From contig BDSI01000151.1 in assembly GCA_003117195.1 (NCBI GenBank), positions 186,001 through 250,000 of the forward strand: a stretch of DNA of 64,000 nt, in the 5' to 3' direction. Positions 23,421 through 34,742 of the stretch are shown piece after piece; the first letter of the stretch is position 1, and each line of letters begins with the position of its first letter. This DNA comes from Eudorina sp. 2006-703-Eu-15. Its lineage: Eukaryota; Chlorophyta; Chlorophyceae; Chlamydomonadales; Volvocaceae. Under the pieces are notes generated by a model, which searched no databases, was not told the DNA's origin, and was given only the letters and a program-made list of their open reading frames with translations. The position numbers and the translations under genes are program-made.

Positions 23421-26232
23421 CAACGGCGGGCAGTGAGCCGACAACTGGGTGGAACTACCCTCGGCCTCGGTGTGGCAAGACGGGGCCGGCAAGGCTCGGG
23501 CGCCCGAATCTGCCCTCCTCGCTGAGGGCATTCCAGGGCAAGGTGCCGATCGGCAATCATCAAGGTTGTGAGGTGGCACCTCGCTAGCTCGCTCGCTAGG
23601 CCACGTGCCGGAGCTGAGGACGGGTCTAAGGCCGCATGGGCTGCTGGTGCCGCAACCGATGGTTGTCATTACCCCAACCGGGTGGACCCATGGGTCAGCG
23701 TCAGAATGGCCTGGATGGCCGGGAGGGGCAGCCGGTGGGATACCGGGGGCGGGTCGGCGTTGCTGCGGGAGTTGGGTTGGCGGGGCCTCACCACGGTGGG
23801 CAGGCGGGGTGGGCGGGAGCAGGCGGGAGGTGGGAGTGAATGGAGAAGGAGGGGGAGAAGGACGGGTCGTGATAGGTTCATTCATGGCGCATGCCGCGTC
23901 CGTCGCGACACTCGTGTTTTGCTCGTCCTGCACTTGTACGGAGGAGTCGGCTGAGCTACGCCGCTCAGCACCTGGCGTATCGGTGGGGCCCGCACTGACC
24001 CCTACGCGGCCAAGTTGTAGTCAGGACGAGTTGCTGTTGCTGCCGCGTTCAGCAACATTATTGTGGCTTTCAATGCTCGAGGTCCTCAGTAGCTGGGTGG
24101 GTGGGGCGTCACCGCGGGTTCCCCATTCGTCGGCGCGGTGGAAAGGAGGCGGGGAGGGGTGCGGGGACGGGTGCGGGGAGGGGTGCGGGGAGGGGTGGGG
24201 GGAGGGGTGCGGGGAGGGGTGGGGGAAGGGGTGCGGGGAGGGGTGCGCCCTGCAGCAACCTACCTACCTGAGAGCCTGACCAACCTGCAGGACGGGCCGT
24301 CCGTACGGAGGCTCGTTCGCCTCTCCCGGTGGGGGGCAGGGTGGTGTATTAGCAGGGGGGGAGATGCACTGTTTCGGTGTGCGAGAACGAGAGCGCTTGG
24401 AGGGGCGGGGTGGGTGGGGTCGCTGGGTCCCGAGTGGGAGGTCAAGGGCGTGTTGTGCCGCGAAATATCCTGGGACTGAAGGCTGTTCGGATGGATCTAC
24501 GCGGATGGCTGCGCGCCCGATGTTTATGTGTAATGCGCGACCATGGTTGGTTGCCGACGGGGGAGCTGGCACACATGCCATTGCCGTGAGGCGGCGGCTT
24601 GCAGTTGCGTGGCGGCGGTGGAAGTGTGGGTGGTTGCCGTCAACCCGGCAGCGATATGCTTGGGGGGCTTTCGTATTAGCGGCCGCCGCGTGTGGCTGTC
24701 CGGGGCGCCAGCTGCCCCTGCCTCTCACCTGGCAGGTGGCAGCTCAGGACCCGGGGGGGGGGGAGGTGTGGGACCCTGCGAAGGAGGTCCCCGAACCGAC
24801 TTCCGATACCGCCCGGTCTGTAACCCTGGGCTGATGATGAGTCGGCTGAAGCATGCGCGAACGGGCATGTCGCTCAATCGCCGGCAGCAACATCTGAACC
24901 GACATTGACTCATGTTTTGTAAGTGCGGCAGATGCGCACGCGCCGCTCAGCGTCGTAATACCGTAAATCCGTAATTGGTGAGCCTGTGCTTGATGCTGGG
25001 CTTGCTCGCGACTCAGTTCTGGTCATCCCGGCGACTGTCGCACGCACGCACGCAAGCACGCAGCACATCATGGTGGTGGCCAAGGAACCAGCAGCCGCGG
25101 GCAGCACTTCCGCATCGGCCCACAACAGATTTGACCTCCAGCTCAGCCCCGGCGCGTCCAACCGCGCGCAGCTTGGGTAGCGGCCCATCCCTCCATGGCC
25201 TTGGTATGTATTGATGGTCGAGAACGGCCGACGAAAAGGCATCTACATGGGCATTCCCAGCGCGCTGCCACACCCCTCGGATGTCCCAATGGATGCCTCT
25301 GGTGACCCTGGGAGCGGCGTTCGGGAACAGCTTGCAACCCAGCACCTAACCTCCTCCCCTCCATCGAAGCCCATACATCATCGCCCGCGTGCCATTCCTT
25401 CCCTTGCCGCCTCCACTCCCACCCCTGCGGGTCACGAGGCCCGACAGACGACCGTCGTCCTGCATCGTCCTGCCTTGCGTTGTCCTGTCCTGTCAACTTC
25501 GGTCCTGCTCAAACGCTCATCCACCCATCGCCGGCGAGTATCCTCCGGCTCCATCTCGCAAGTCCTCGCTCTCTTTTCGCATAGTACGGCGGGACAACTC
25601 GTATTGGTACGAATGCGGTACCACGGAAGTTGGGGCATCCCCGCCTCGCAACCCCGGCTGTCCCCCTGCTAGATCCATACGTTTCCACCTCTGCTCACGG
25701 TGTCAGTGAGCTGTCACCCTCGGTGGTGAGCAGCTTCCCTGGAGCCCGCCGTGCAGCTGGCGGCGCCGCCAGAGAGATGCGTCGTACACCGTATCCCATC
25801 TGCGACACAAATGCCGCTTCCTCTCGGTGCGGTGCGGTGTTATGATCAACACAACGGCCTTCCCTGCGGGATCTGACTCCCATGTTTTGAATCCGGACCT
25901 GGCAATGGATTATTGGATTTGAATCCAGGCCGCCCTCCCAATCCGGTCAACTCCAACCCTGCGGTCGAGATTCAGAGGCTTCCGCGCTCCCTACTCGCAT
26001 CTGTACAGCAGAACAACGCGCATGCTCTGCCAATGCACGCCTGTAACTTGTACGAGGATGGCTGCTCGTTCCGGGGAGTTCCGTCGTCGCATGTCCGGTG
26101 ACGGTCCACGTCGTTCGCGACCCGCGGGTCAGTGTAACACCCACCCACCCCTGCGGGGGTATCGTTCTTGGCCCGTCCATCGTTTCAACATCAACATCCT
26201 GCGCGGCGCTGCGCCTGAGATCACGCGTTTGA
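23421..26232. other. Interval between satellite and glycosyltransferase genes
   Basis: No recognisable protein domain on either strand. A G-rich repeat of ggggaggggtgc occupies about 24,145-24,247. Open frames at 23,605-24,279 and 24,364-24,834 are compositionally biased and lack family signals. The right end should hold the 3' UTR of the minus-strand gene that stops at 26,233. Confidence 0.4.
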
Positions 26233-29200
26233 TCACTCGGCGGCGCGTGCCTCACGCTCCGCCGCCTCAGCCAGCACGGCCGCCGCCGCGGCCATGTCGA
26301 CGCCATCAATGTACGGCACGTCCAGGTGCGCGGAGACGCCGCGGCGCGACAGCCACTGCCGGCAGTCCTCGTCGCAGGACGCCGCCCCCTCGGGCCGCAG
26401 TCGCGTGGAGGCTGGCACCGCCGTCACAGAATCTCCCCCCGCCGGAGGGGCATCCGCCGCTGCGGATATCTTGCCATCGTTGTTACCGGCAGCTGCAGCT
26501 GCGGCGGCGGCGGCGGCCGTGGCCGCCTTCCATGCCGCGGCCTTGGCCGCCGCGTCCCGATCAGCTGCTTGGTAGGCGGGGCCCAGCGCCGAGTCCGCCC
26601 GGGCTCCGAACAGGTCCTGTGGGGCGCACGCGTGTGTGTATGTGTGTGTGTATAGGTCGGCACGTGGCATCCAGAAGTGTGTTCTTAGGCAGGCAGGCAG
26701 ATCTGGTGTGCTTGGTATGCATGGCCCCTAGCGATCCAAAAGTGTGTGTGTCTTACGTGTCCGTGTTCCCTTGAGTGTTTGGGGAAGAGGAAGGGTGCGG
26801 TGTTGGTGTACAAATGCGGCAGTGGCTGCTGTCGCGGTTGGACAGACCGACATGGTACGTCCGTCCGTTCATCGGGACGAAACCCAGGGCCTTGGTGCAG
26901 CGCAGCACAGCACGGTTCCGTTCGGCTCCGTTCGGTTCGGTTCGGTGCAAGTCAGAGGTGTCCCTCAACCCGGATGTGCCCCCCGGGAGGGTCAGGCGGC
27001 GGCATCTTCGGACAGCGTGGACTACCAGCCCACGGGGCCATACCCACAGCCCAGGACATCCCAGCCGTCGTAACACATCAAACTGCCCAACCCCATCATT
27101 CAATCCCAATATCCGATAGCTCCCCAGCTTCCCCCGCGTTCCCCTCGAACCCCATCAAATCTCCGCGGCCCAGTACGGCAGCCGCCACGCAGTACGGCAG
27201 CCACGCTAATCGTACGTCGCGACGGGCAGACCGCAGACCGCACCCGCAGACCGCACCCGCAGACCGCACCTGGTGCAGCAGCGGGTTTCCGAACAGCATG
27301 TGCCGGTCGCTGAAGACGTCCCGGGTGAGGCCCTCCGGGAGGCCCGCCGCGGGGTGCGTGAAGCTGAAGCCGTTGCGCCAGAGGCAGCGGCCCAGCGACC
27401 GCTCGCCGGTGCTGGGCCGCATGCCGCGCACGCAGCCCGCCCAGTCCTCCTGCCAGGTCGGGGCGGTGAGGGGAATCGGCGCGACATTTCTGAACTCTGA
27501 AGATAGAACGAGGACCCCCCATACAGCATGGCCATGGCCCCTACCAGCCACGCAAGGGATTCCCCTCCCGAGACCTACCCATGTCGCTAACCCCTGTCGC
27601 TAACCTCGCCTTCTAGGCAGCGCTCCCCATTCCCGCGCGCCCCTTCCTTCGTGGTTTGCGGTTCCGCCCAACCCTCCGCACCCCCTCCGCACCCCTCCCA
27701 CCTGGTCCAGGTAGCTGAGCAGCGTCACGCTGAGCGCCACACCCGCGCCGCCCGCCACCCACGAGTGCGAGCACCTGTCTCCCGAGCCCAGGAAGCGCTT
27801 GGTGCCGCACTGCGGGCCGCCCACCAGCCCGCCGCACAAGTCGAACCGGAACTCGCAGCCGCCCGCCGGGCGACACACGGGGCAGGCGGGCTGCGGCACC
27901 CCGGGCGGGTGGCGGCGGCCCAACAGAGCCGTCAAGTTGAAGCTGCACGGCAGGCAGACGGCGGCGGCGGAGGACGGCGCGAGCAGCCGGTGCCCGTTGA
28001 AGTCCATCAGGTGGTCCGTGACGGCGGCGGCGACGCTGGCGTCGAAGTCAGAGAGGAGCCGCACAGCCTGACGGGGCCGCCAGAGCGTGTCGTCGCGGGC
28101 GACGAGCATCCAGCGGTAGGGCGGCGGCGGCGCCGCCGCCGCCGCCGTCGCCGTCGCCGTCGCGGCCGTGGCCGCTGCGGCGGCCGTCGCCGCCGGCGGT
28201 GTGAAGCTCGCCGCCATGACGGCGGTGTGGACGAGCAGCGGCGCCATGGCCCAGGCGGGACCGATCAGGTGCAGCGGGTGCGTCGACGGCGGCGGGTTGC
28301 GGCCGTACGGTCCGCCGCCGCCGCCGCCGCGAGCGTTGGCGGCGGGGTCGACCCACGCCAGGTACGTCTCATTGTGCTCACCTGGGGCGCCGCCGTGCAA
28401 CTCATTCAGCCGCGCCGCCTCGCTCGCATTCTGCAGTACAATATATGTACGGATGCCGCGCCTGCGCGTGTTGCGTGCGACACACGTATGTGGGTCGATG
28501 TAGGCTGGGCGGGGCGGGGTGGGGCCGGCATGGGATGGGTATGGAGCCACGAAAGCAATCACGGCGTCGTGTTGGGGGCGGACCGGTCAGGGACCCCAAA
28601 GACGCGGTCCCCCCCACACCCATGGACCTGGTGTGGCCCAGGATGGGTCGCGCACGTGAGGGGTGCGCACACACCGCGCCGCGCTCGCACGCCACTGCCG
28701 CGCTGTTCTGGGCTGGTCTGGTCTGGCGCCGATGGCGCCTCAGTCGGGGTTTGACCCGGGGGCTGCGCCAGCGACCCGCCGGAGCGCCGACGGTCGCTGG
28801 TCGACGGGCGATGGTCCTTGTCTGGGGGCACCACTCGCAGGACCTCAGCCGGACGCTCGTGTCGCGATGCCGAGATTCGTTTGCATGTGGGTCAGCGATT
28901 ATGTATCGCTATGGTTGCATGGTTGGCGGTTCCCCCGGGACCTCGGGTACGGGGCTCCCCGGTGCTTGTGGGGGAGACCTCGCGGCTGAGACGGTTCGCC
29001 GTCTGTTGCCGAGCTAGCTGACATCGGGCTCCTCTTCGTACCTGGCTGGGCGAGTGGCGTGCACCAGCGGCAATCGGTTTGAGGTGGTGGTGTACACGAT
29101 TATAAGATCGGAAGGGCTGAGCGGTAGCCCGTCCCCTTCGGACAACGGCAGACGCCGATGTCCGGCAGCGTCAGACGCGACAGCTACATCCCCAGGCGCG

Positions 29201-29238
29201 CAAAGGCCAATTGCGAGTAGTAAGGCAACTAGTAACAT
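26233..29238 (-). CDS. Fringe-like glycosyltransferase, secretory pathway (4 exons)
   Basis: Exons: 29238-29042, 28461-27702, 27449-27270, 26616-26233; 506 aa, with phases 2/1, 0 and 0 consistent. The start is supported by a cleavable-type signal sequence (MLLVALLLAIGLCAPG). Then follow a core beta-strand (DLIIVYTTTSNRLPLVHAT), a strand GIRTYIVL, an Ala-rich insert, the metal/nucleotide-sugar motif RWMLVARDDTLW (RDD at about 188-190), GGAGVALS, and an EDWAGCVRG block followed by FSDRHMLFG. This order matches the Fringe/DUF604-type branch of galactosyltransferase-like enzymes, which add a sugar to a glycan or glycoprotein in the Golgi. The donor and acceptor cannot be told. The last exon is Ala-rich and ends in a low-complexity tail. 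It starts 388 bp after the stop of the next galactosyltransferase gene, on the same strand. Confidence 0.82.
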
Positions 29239-29626
29239 TGTAGCTTCCTACAGCGGTAGGTCTGCCCGATCTGTGCTCCACAACTGGAAGACATTACCGC
29301 TGCCGAGTAACTGCAGGATAAGCTTGTCGCCGAATGAGCGCGTAGGTTCCCGATGCTAATCTGTAATTCTGAGCTCTCTGCACACGATTGCAGCCGGGGC
29401 AATAGTGACCTGAACTGCTGAACATGCTACTGCACGGAGACGAATGGTTCGTACACCGCCTAGCTGGAGTGATACAGGCGCACTTTCAAATGTTTGGGCA
29501 CATAAACTACATTTCGAACGTCTGCCACCGAGGACACACGCCGCAGTCCCGTCGGACTTTCCATCATAATCAGGGAACTTTCACTTTGGTTTTGCTTGAG
29601 CAAGAAACACAAGCTTTCCAAGTGTG
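29239..29626. other. Short spacer between the two glycosyltransferase genes
   Basis: This 388-bp spacer must hold the 3' end of the upstream gene and the promoter of the downstream gene. No clear motif is visible. Confidence 0.5.
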
Positions 29627-32600
29627 TCATGTCCAAAGTTTCTCAAACTCAGTGTGCGCTGGATAAGACGGCATGTAGGGCAGCGGTTCGTCGTGTGGAG
29701 CTCGACAGGTGTGATCCTTGTGCAACGCGACCACATCCTCAAGCGGCGCGCACAGACCAGCGCATTCTTTGCGGAACACTGCTAAAGCTGCTTTGTGGCA
29801 GCTTGGAGAGCACAGTCGCATGTCCTCAAAGAAAACCACGTCGTGCGCGAGCATCCAGGCTCCCATGCTCGTATCTTCAGGAGAGGGCGGGGCAGGACAA
29901 CAAGGGTGGTAGAAGTTTGCATTATATGCCTGGTCGACGGTGTACTAGGCTCTGCCGGCGTTGTTTGCGGGTTATTCGATGGGTTATTTGACTGCGGCCA
30001 CGCGGCCTAACCCCCGGTGCAGATGCTGCCCTGCTGTCGCGCCTACTCTGCAGCACGTGCGTTAGCATTCCCTTGGCGCTCTAGCCTGCTACCATCTCAC
30101 GTGATCGCTTCAGACAGCGTGTGGCTGCAGTGCTACCGAACATGGAGACCACCGCCTCCGTCCCCAACCCTGAAATATGGCGCGCACCCCTCCAACCCCA
30201 CAGAATGCTGCAAACCCCCCACCTTCGTTGGCCAGCAGTCGAAGGTGCTCGTAGTTGTGGACGATGACCCGCCGCACCGACTCGGCGGAAAGCACATATG
30301 CGCTGCAGGGGGTTGGCAGCGTTGGGTCGGCGGGTCGGTGGGTCGGCGCGTTGATGTCTGAATGGGCGGTTGCCACGCATGAAGTGCCAGGGTGCCGAAT
30401 GGCCGCTCTGAGGAGCACTACCGCCCGGTCAGTATGCAGCCGGGTGCAGCTCGGTTAATACGGCACAGGTCAAGACGGAGTCTGCTCCCCAATCCGATTG
30501 GCGTGAAAGCAAGCTGCGGGCTTGTCGCTACGGTTGCGTTTGCGGTTCATTACCTGTGACCCAAATCCCATGGGTCGGATGCTGTCGCCCCGGACACTGT
30601 ACATCAGATCCGAACAGTACGGCGGTGCATTCGTTGTGGCCCCCTGCCCGCTGCTGAGCCCCCACCTCCCTCCTCGCTCCTAACCCTCGAGGTGGTGCGG
30701 CTGATGAGAGGTAGGGTCACACGCCGGGTCGCAGCTCGCAAAGAGATCATTAGACAAAGGTGTGAAGTTACTCACTTCTTCCCAGAGTGAGCGGATGCAT
30801 GTTCCGACCACACTGGCTGGGTCCTGTGTCCTAACGCCTCTGTATGTCCTCCTTGTGGAGTATACACCAGCCGTGTATACACCAGGTATATATATACACC
30901 GGCCGTGTAGACACCAGGCTCACATGTTACACTATCCGTATATAATTTTATACACGAGCGGTTCCAACACGGTCAATACACGAGTTAAATACGGCCCCTA
31001 AATCGACAGACGCTCCGTTGCTCATACCAGGTCGGAATCGTCTCCTTTGATGTACGGTACACAGCTACACGCACCTGCCGTACGCGTTCATGTAGTACGT
31101 GGAGCCCAGCAGCAGGTGGTGCGGCTCGTACCACCTGGCCTCCGGATCGTCCACCACGTGATCGCGCTTCATGCACCCGATGTAGCCTGATCAGGAGCGG
31201 GATGCAGCCAACCCAAATCATCAAAACTCTAAACCCAACGAACATAACGAACAAACGCAAAGCCGGACAGGATGATGAGGTGGGATGTGGGGCCCTCACT
31301 GACTCCTCCTTAACCCTCCCCCTGGGACCCCGCTGGGACCCCCCAGGGCCCCCCTGGACTCCCCTGGCCCCCCCTTCTCTCCCCCTTCTCCCCCCCTTGA
31401 CCACCGCCCACCTGCGCCCATGCGCTCCCACTGCGCCGCCGCCGCCGGCAGCCGCTGCGGCACCAGGTACACGTCGTCGTCTGCGCGCCACGTGGGGGTG
31501 GCTTATCGATTGAGTAAGGTGTACGACAGGAGTAAGGGAATGCATGCTAGCCACGTGTGCCGCAACTAATGTATCGATGAATCGTGTTGCAGCAGTTGAC
31601 CGCACCCTCGCGCACCCGAAATGGATCATAACACACCCGGGGGGCCGCACAATGCACCCGACATGGATCACAACGCACCCGACATGGATCATAACGCACC
31701 CGGGGGGCCGCACAACGCACCTGCTTTGAGCACCCAGGCGACGCGCGGGTGGGCGGCCAGCACCGCCCGGAAGAACGATCGCGTCTTGTTGGGCAGGCAG
31801 CTGTAGCATTCCTGCACGGTACAGGAACAACAGACATAGTGAGATGACAGTACGACCAACCGCCAACCGCCAACCGTCGCGGATCGGCCCAGCCACGACC
31901 CTACAGGCGATTTCGCCAACCGTTGCCCCGCACCCCGCTACTGATGGCCTGCTATTTGCTTCTTATCTGCGCTTCTTATCTAATACACTTCTCATACGCT
32001 TCTCACCGAGCGAACCTCTCCCGGAGACCGAGTCTGTCGGACTCGATAGCCCGACCCAGCCCGGGGTGGGAGGCGCCAGGAGCTGACTGACCCACGGGCG
32101 GGCCCACGCCCTGCGGGTCCCGTCGTCCCATCACCCCACCTGCAGGCCGCGCAGCCAAATGAAGTCGCCCTCCGCCTCCGCTTCTAGCCGAAGTGCCGCC
32201 TCCGCCGCCGGGTCCCCCACGACCTCCCCCGCAACGAACCGAACCATCACCTCCTCCACCTGCTGTTGCTGCTGTTTCTGCTGTTTCTGCTGCTGCTGCT
32301 GTTGCTGGAGGACGCGGCGGCGGTAGTCTCCCAGCCAGGTGGCCCGGATGGCGGCGCGGCGGAGGGCGTAGTCGTATCGGGGGTCGGCCGCCGGCGCACC
32401 CCGGGGATTGTGAGACGTCTGCGTGTATGTGGGGATGGGGACAGGGAAGGGGAGGGGCATGGGGTATAGGAGATTGGTACACACAATCAAACTACGCTGC
32501 TGCCGGAGCAAAGGTCGGTGAATAATCAACTGTACCAGGGACATGGGGTGGGTACCATAAGGGACGGCTAGGCCCTGGGCGGGTCTGGGGGGCGGAGCCG

Positions 32601-34742
32601 GGCGCTGGCAACCGCGGCAGGACCAGTGTTGCTATCTTAAATAAAAAGAATATTTACGGGTAAAAAAACCCGGAATTTTTCTATTTCCCGGAACCCCAAG
32701 AATCCTGTGAGATTTCATTTATTTGACGCTGTGGAGAGCCGAAAATCTGCCCTGCCAACTATTTTCCAGACTATCAAAAGGGCCTGGAAATCTGCAGGCG
32801 CAGGGGCAATTCCTGCATCGTACACCTGTCTACCGCCAAAACACACTCTAATGCCGTGTCCCCAACTCCTGGTTACCCTCCCGTATGCATCCGCGACGCA
32901 TGGAAAGCGCGCATCAGGCCTCCAAGACTGAGAATCCCTGTCGTAGCTGTGGTAGCAGTGGCCCTGCTGTTAAAACACAAAGAAGTATTTCCGGCCTCCC
33001 TCGGAGGTTTTTATTTCCTGGCACCTAGGAAACCCCCCAAAATCTGCCCTGCCAAAGGTTTTTTGGCTACTGGCGACAGGCCGAAAACCTGCGGAATTCT
33101 ATTTCCCCGTTTTGGAAGATAGCGACACTGGGCAGGACCGTTGTGTGGAGCTCAAGGTACAGAGACCGCCGTACGTTGAGCACCCTCAGCCTCACCACCC
33201 GTCGTACGGCATACTCACGAAGATGCCCACGAAGATCCGTGGCCCTGTCGTACGGCCGCCATCGTCGCCGACGCCGGGACGCGCCGCCGCGGCCTCCCGC
33301 AAGCGCGCTGTTCTGCTGCTGCCGCCTCGTACGGCGTCGCCAGCTGCAGATGTGCCACCGCTACCGCCTCCGCCTCCTCCCCCGGAAGCCAACGTCGGCT
33401 CCCCGAGACGGCGCATATCCGATGCGCCGCTGCCGTCGCCGTCGCCGTCGCCGCCGTCAATGTCAAGACTGGATGGGGCTTGCGCCGCGACCGCATCCGA
33501 GTGCTGTTGCTGACCCTTTCCGAGGTGCCTCCGCCCTAGGGGGTTGATGTCGTACATGTGCACGAGCTGGCCGGGGCCTGTCATCGTCCCGGCGGCGGCG
33601 GCGACATCGCTGCCGTCGTTGCCATCACTGCCGCCGCCGCCGCCGCCATCACTGGCGAAGCTACTGTCGCTCCTGCCGCTACGGCCGCTGCTGCTACTGC
33701 TGCTACTGCCGCTACTACTGCTGCTTCTGCCGCTGTTCCCCCTGCTGCTGCTGCGACTGCTACCGCTGCCCCAATCGATCTCCGCCCTGGCAGCCTGAGC
33801 ACATATCTGCTGGAGTACAGCCGCCATGTCCGCGGGTGTCGGCGTCACCGTCCTGACGGCCACTGCCGCCGCCGACACCGCCGATCTCTCCCCCGCCATC
33901 AGTCCCAAGGCCGCCGGCGACCGACAGACAGTACTCAGCACCACCCGCGGCGGCAGCTGCACCACCACAGGCGCCGGCACAGGCACCCGGACAGGCTCGG
34001 ACGACACCTCCCCCCCGGCTCCATCACCCGCGTCGTCGCGGCTCACGACTGCTGACGACGACGGAACCCCGCCGCCATCCACAAGACCGTGCATGCGCGA
34101 CGACAGCGGAGCGCCGGCGGCGTGGACGTCGCCCGCGCGGGCGATGGCGGTGGCGGCGGCGGCGAACCCCGGCGGCCCTTCCGCCGCCTGGCTTGAGGAG
34201 CCGCCGGCAGCAGCTGATGATGACCCGCCGCTGGCCCCCGTCCTCCACGGACCGCCGCCGCCGCCAGCAGGCGCATAGAGGCCGCCGCCGGCCTCAGTAG
34301 TCTCATACACGGATGTGATGAGGATGCCGTCGCTCGGTAGCCCCTCGCCCAGCAGGCCGCCGCCGGTACCCGCGTGCCGCAGTCCCGCCCACGACCCGTA
34401 GTCCACCGCGGAGTTCACCTGCGGCCGACGGTCTTGCTGCACCGCCGGCCCCCTGCTGTGGCCCTGCACCTGGGCTTGCTGGGCCTGGGCCTGGGCCTGG
34501 TCCGTCGCCAGCTGCGCCCGCCACAGCGCCGCCAGCACCGCCGCCGCCACCTCCCCCCTCAGCTCCGTCAACTCCCGGGTACGGCGCCACAGCAGTCCCT
34601 GGAGCAGTGCCACAGCCAGCAGGCTGGCCACGAACAGCGGCCACAGCCGCCAGCGGGGCGACCAGGGGGTCGGGGCGGCGGCGGCCGCGGCCGCCGGACC
34701 CGCCGCCGCCGCGGAAGGGGAGGGACACGCGGCCGCTGACAT
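29627..34742 (-). CDS. GT31 beta-galactosyltransferase-like enzyme, type II membrane protein (7 exons)
   Basis: Exons: 34742-33219, 32418-32140, 31811-31721, 31480-31412, 31186-31075, 30302-30223, 29874-29627; 2,403 nt, 800 aa, every junction in phase. Residues about 30-52 form a signal anchor (WPLFVASLLAVALLQGLLW), followed by a long Ser/Gly/Ala-rich stem of about 440 residues. The catalytic part begins RIFVGIF and has RRAAIRATWLGDY (about 528-540), NKTRSFF, the metal-binding LKADDDVYL (Asp632-634), GYIGCMKRDHVV, WYEPHHLLLGSTYYMNAYG, AYVLSAESV and NEDTSMGAWML (718-728), all hallmarks of GT31. A Gln-rich run sits after GDYRRRVL. Such enzymes use UDP-sugars in the Golgi; in plants some GT31 members galactosylate hydroxyproline. 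Substrate here is unknown. Confidence 0.9.
32624..33130. mobile_element. Non-autonomous hAT-type element in GT31 intron 1
   Basis: The element is 507 bp. It begins CAGTGTTGCTATCTT and ends with the complement of CAGTGTCGCTATCTT, so the terminal inverted repeats are 15 bp with one mismatch. It is flanked on both sides by the same 8 bp, GGCAGGAC (32,616-32,623 and 33,131-33,138). CAG termini with an 8-bp duplication are the signature of the hAT superfamily. No transposase frame is present. It is AT-richer than the flanking intron. Confidence 0.88.

Noticed and set aside
24364..24834. 156-codon plus-strand frame
   Set aside because: No family motif, and overlapping frames on both strands are equally open in this GC-rich stretch.
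27651..28754. 367-codon plus-strand frame
   Set aside because: Antisense shadow of the Fringe-like gene, Arg/Ala-rich from GC-rich codons.
33543..34280. Plus-strand frames opposite the GT31 stem
   Set aside because: Low-complexity shadows; the minus strand joins in phase to a clear GT31 domain.
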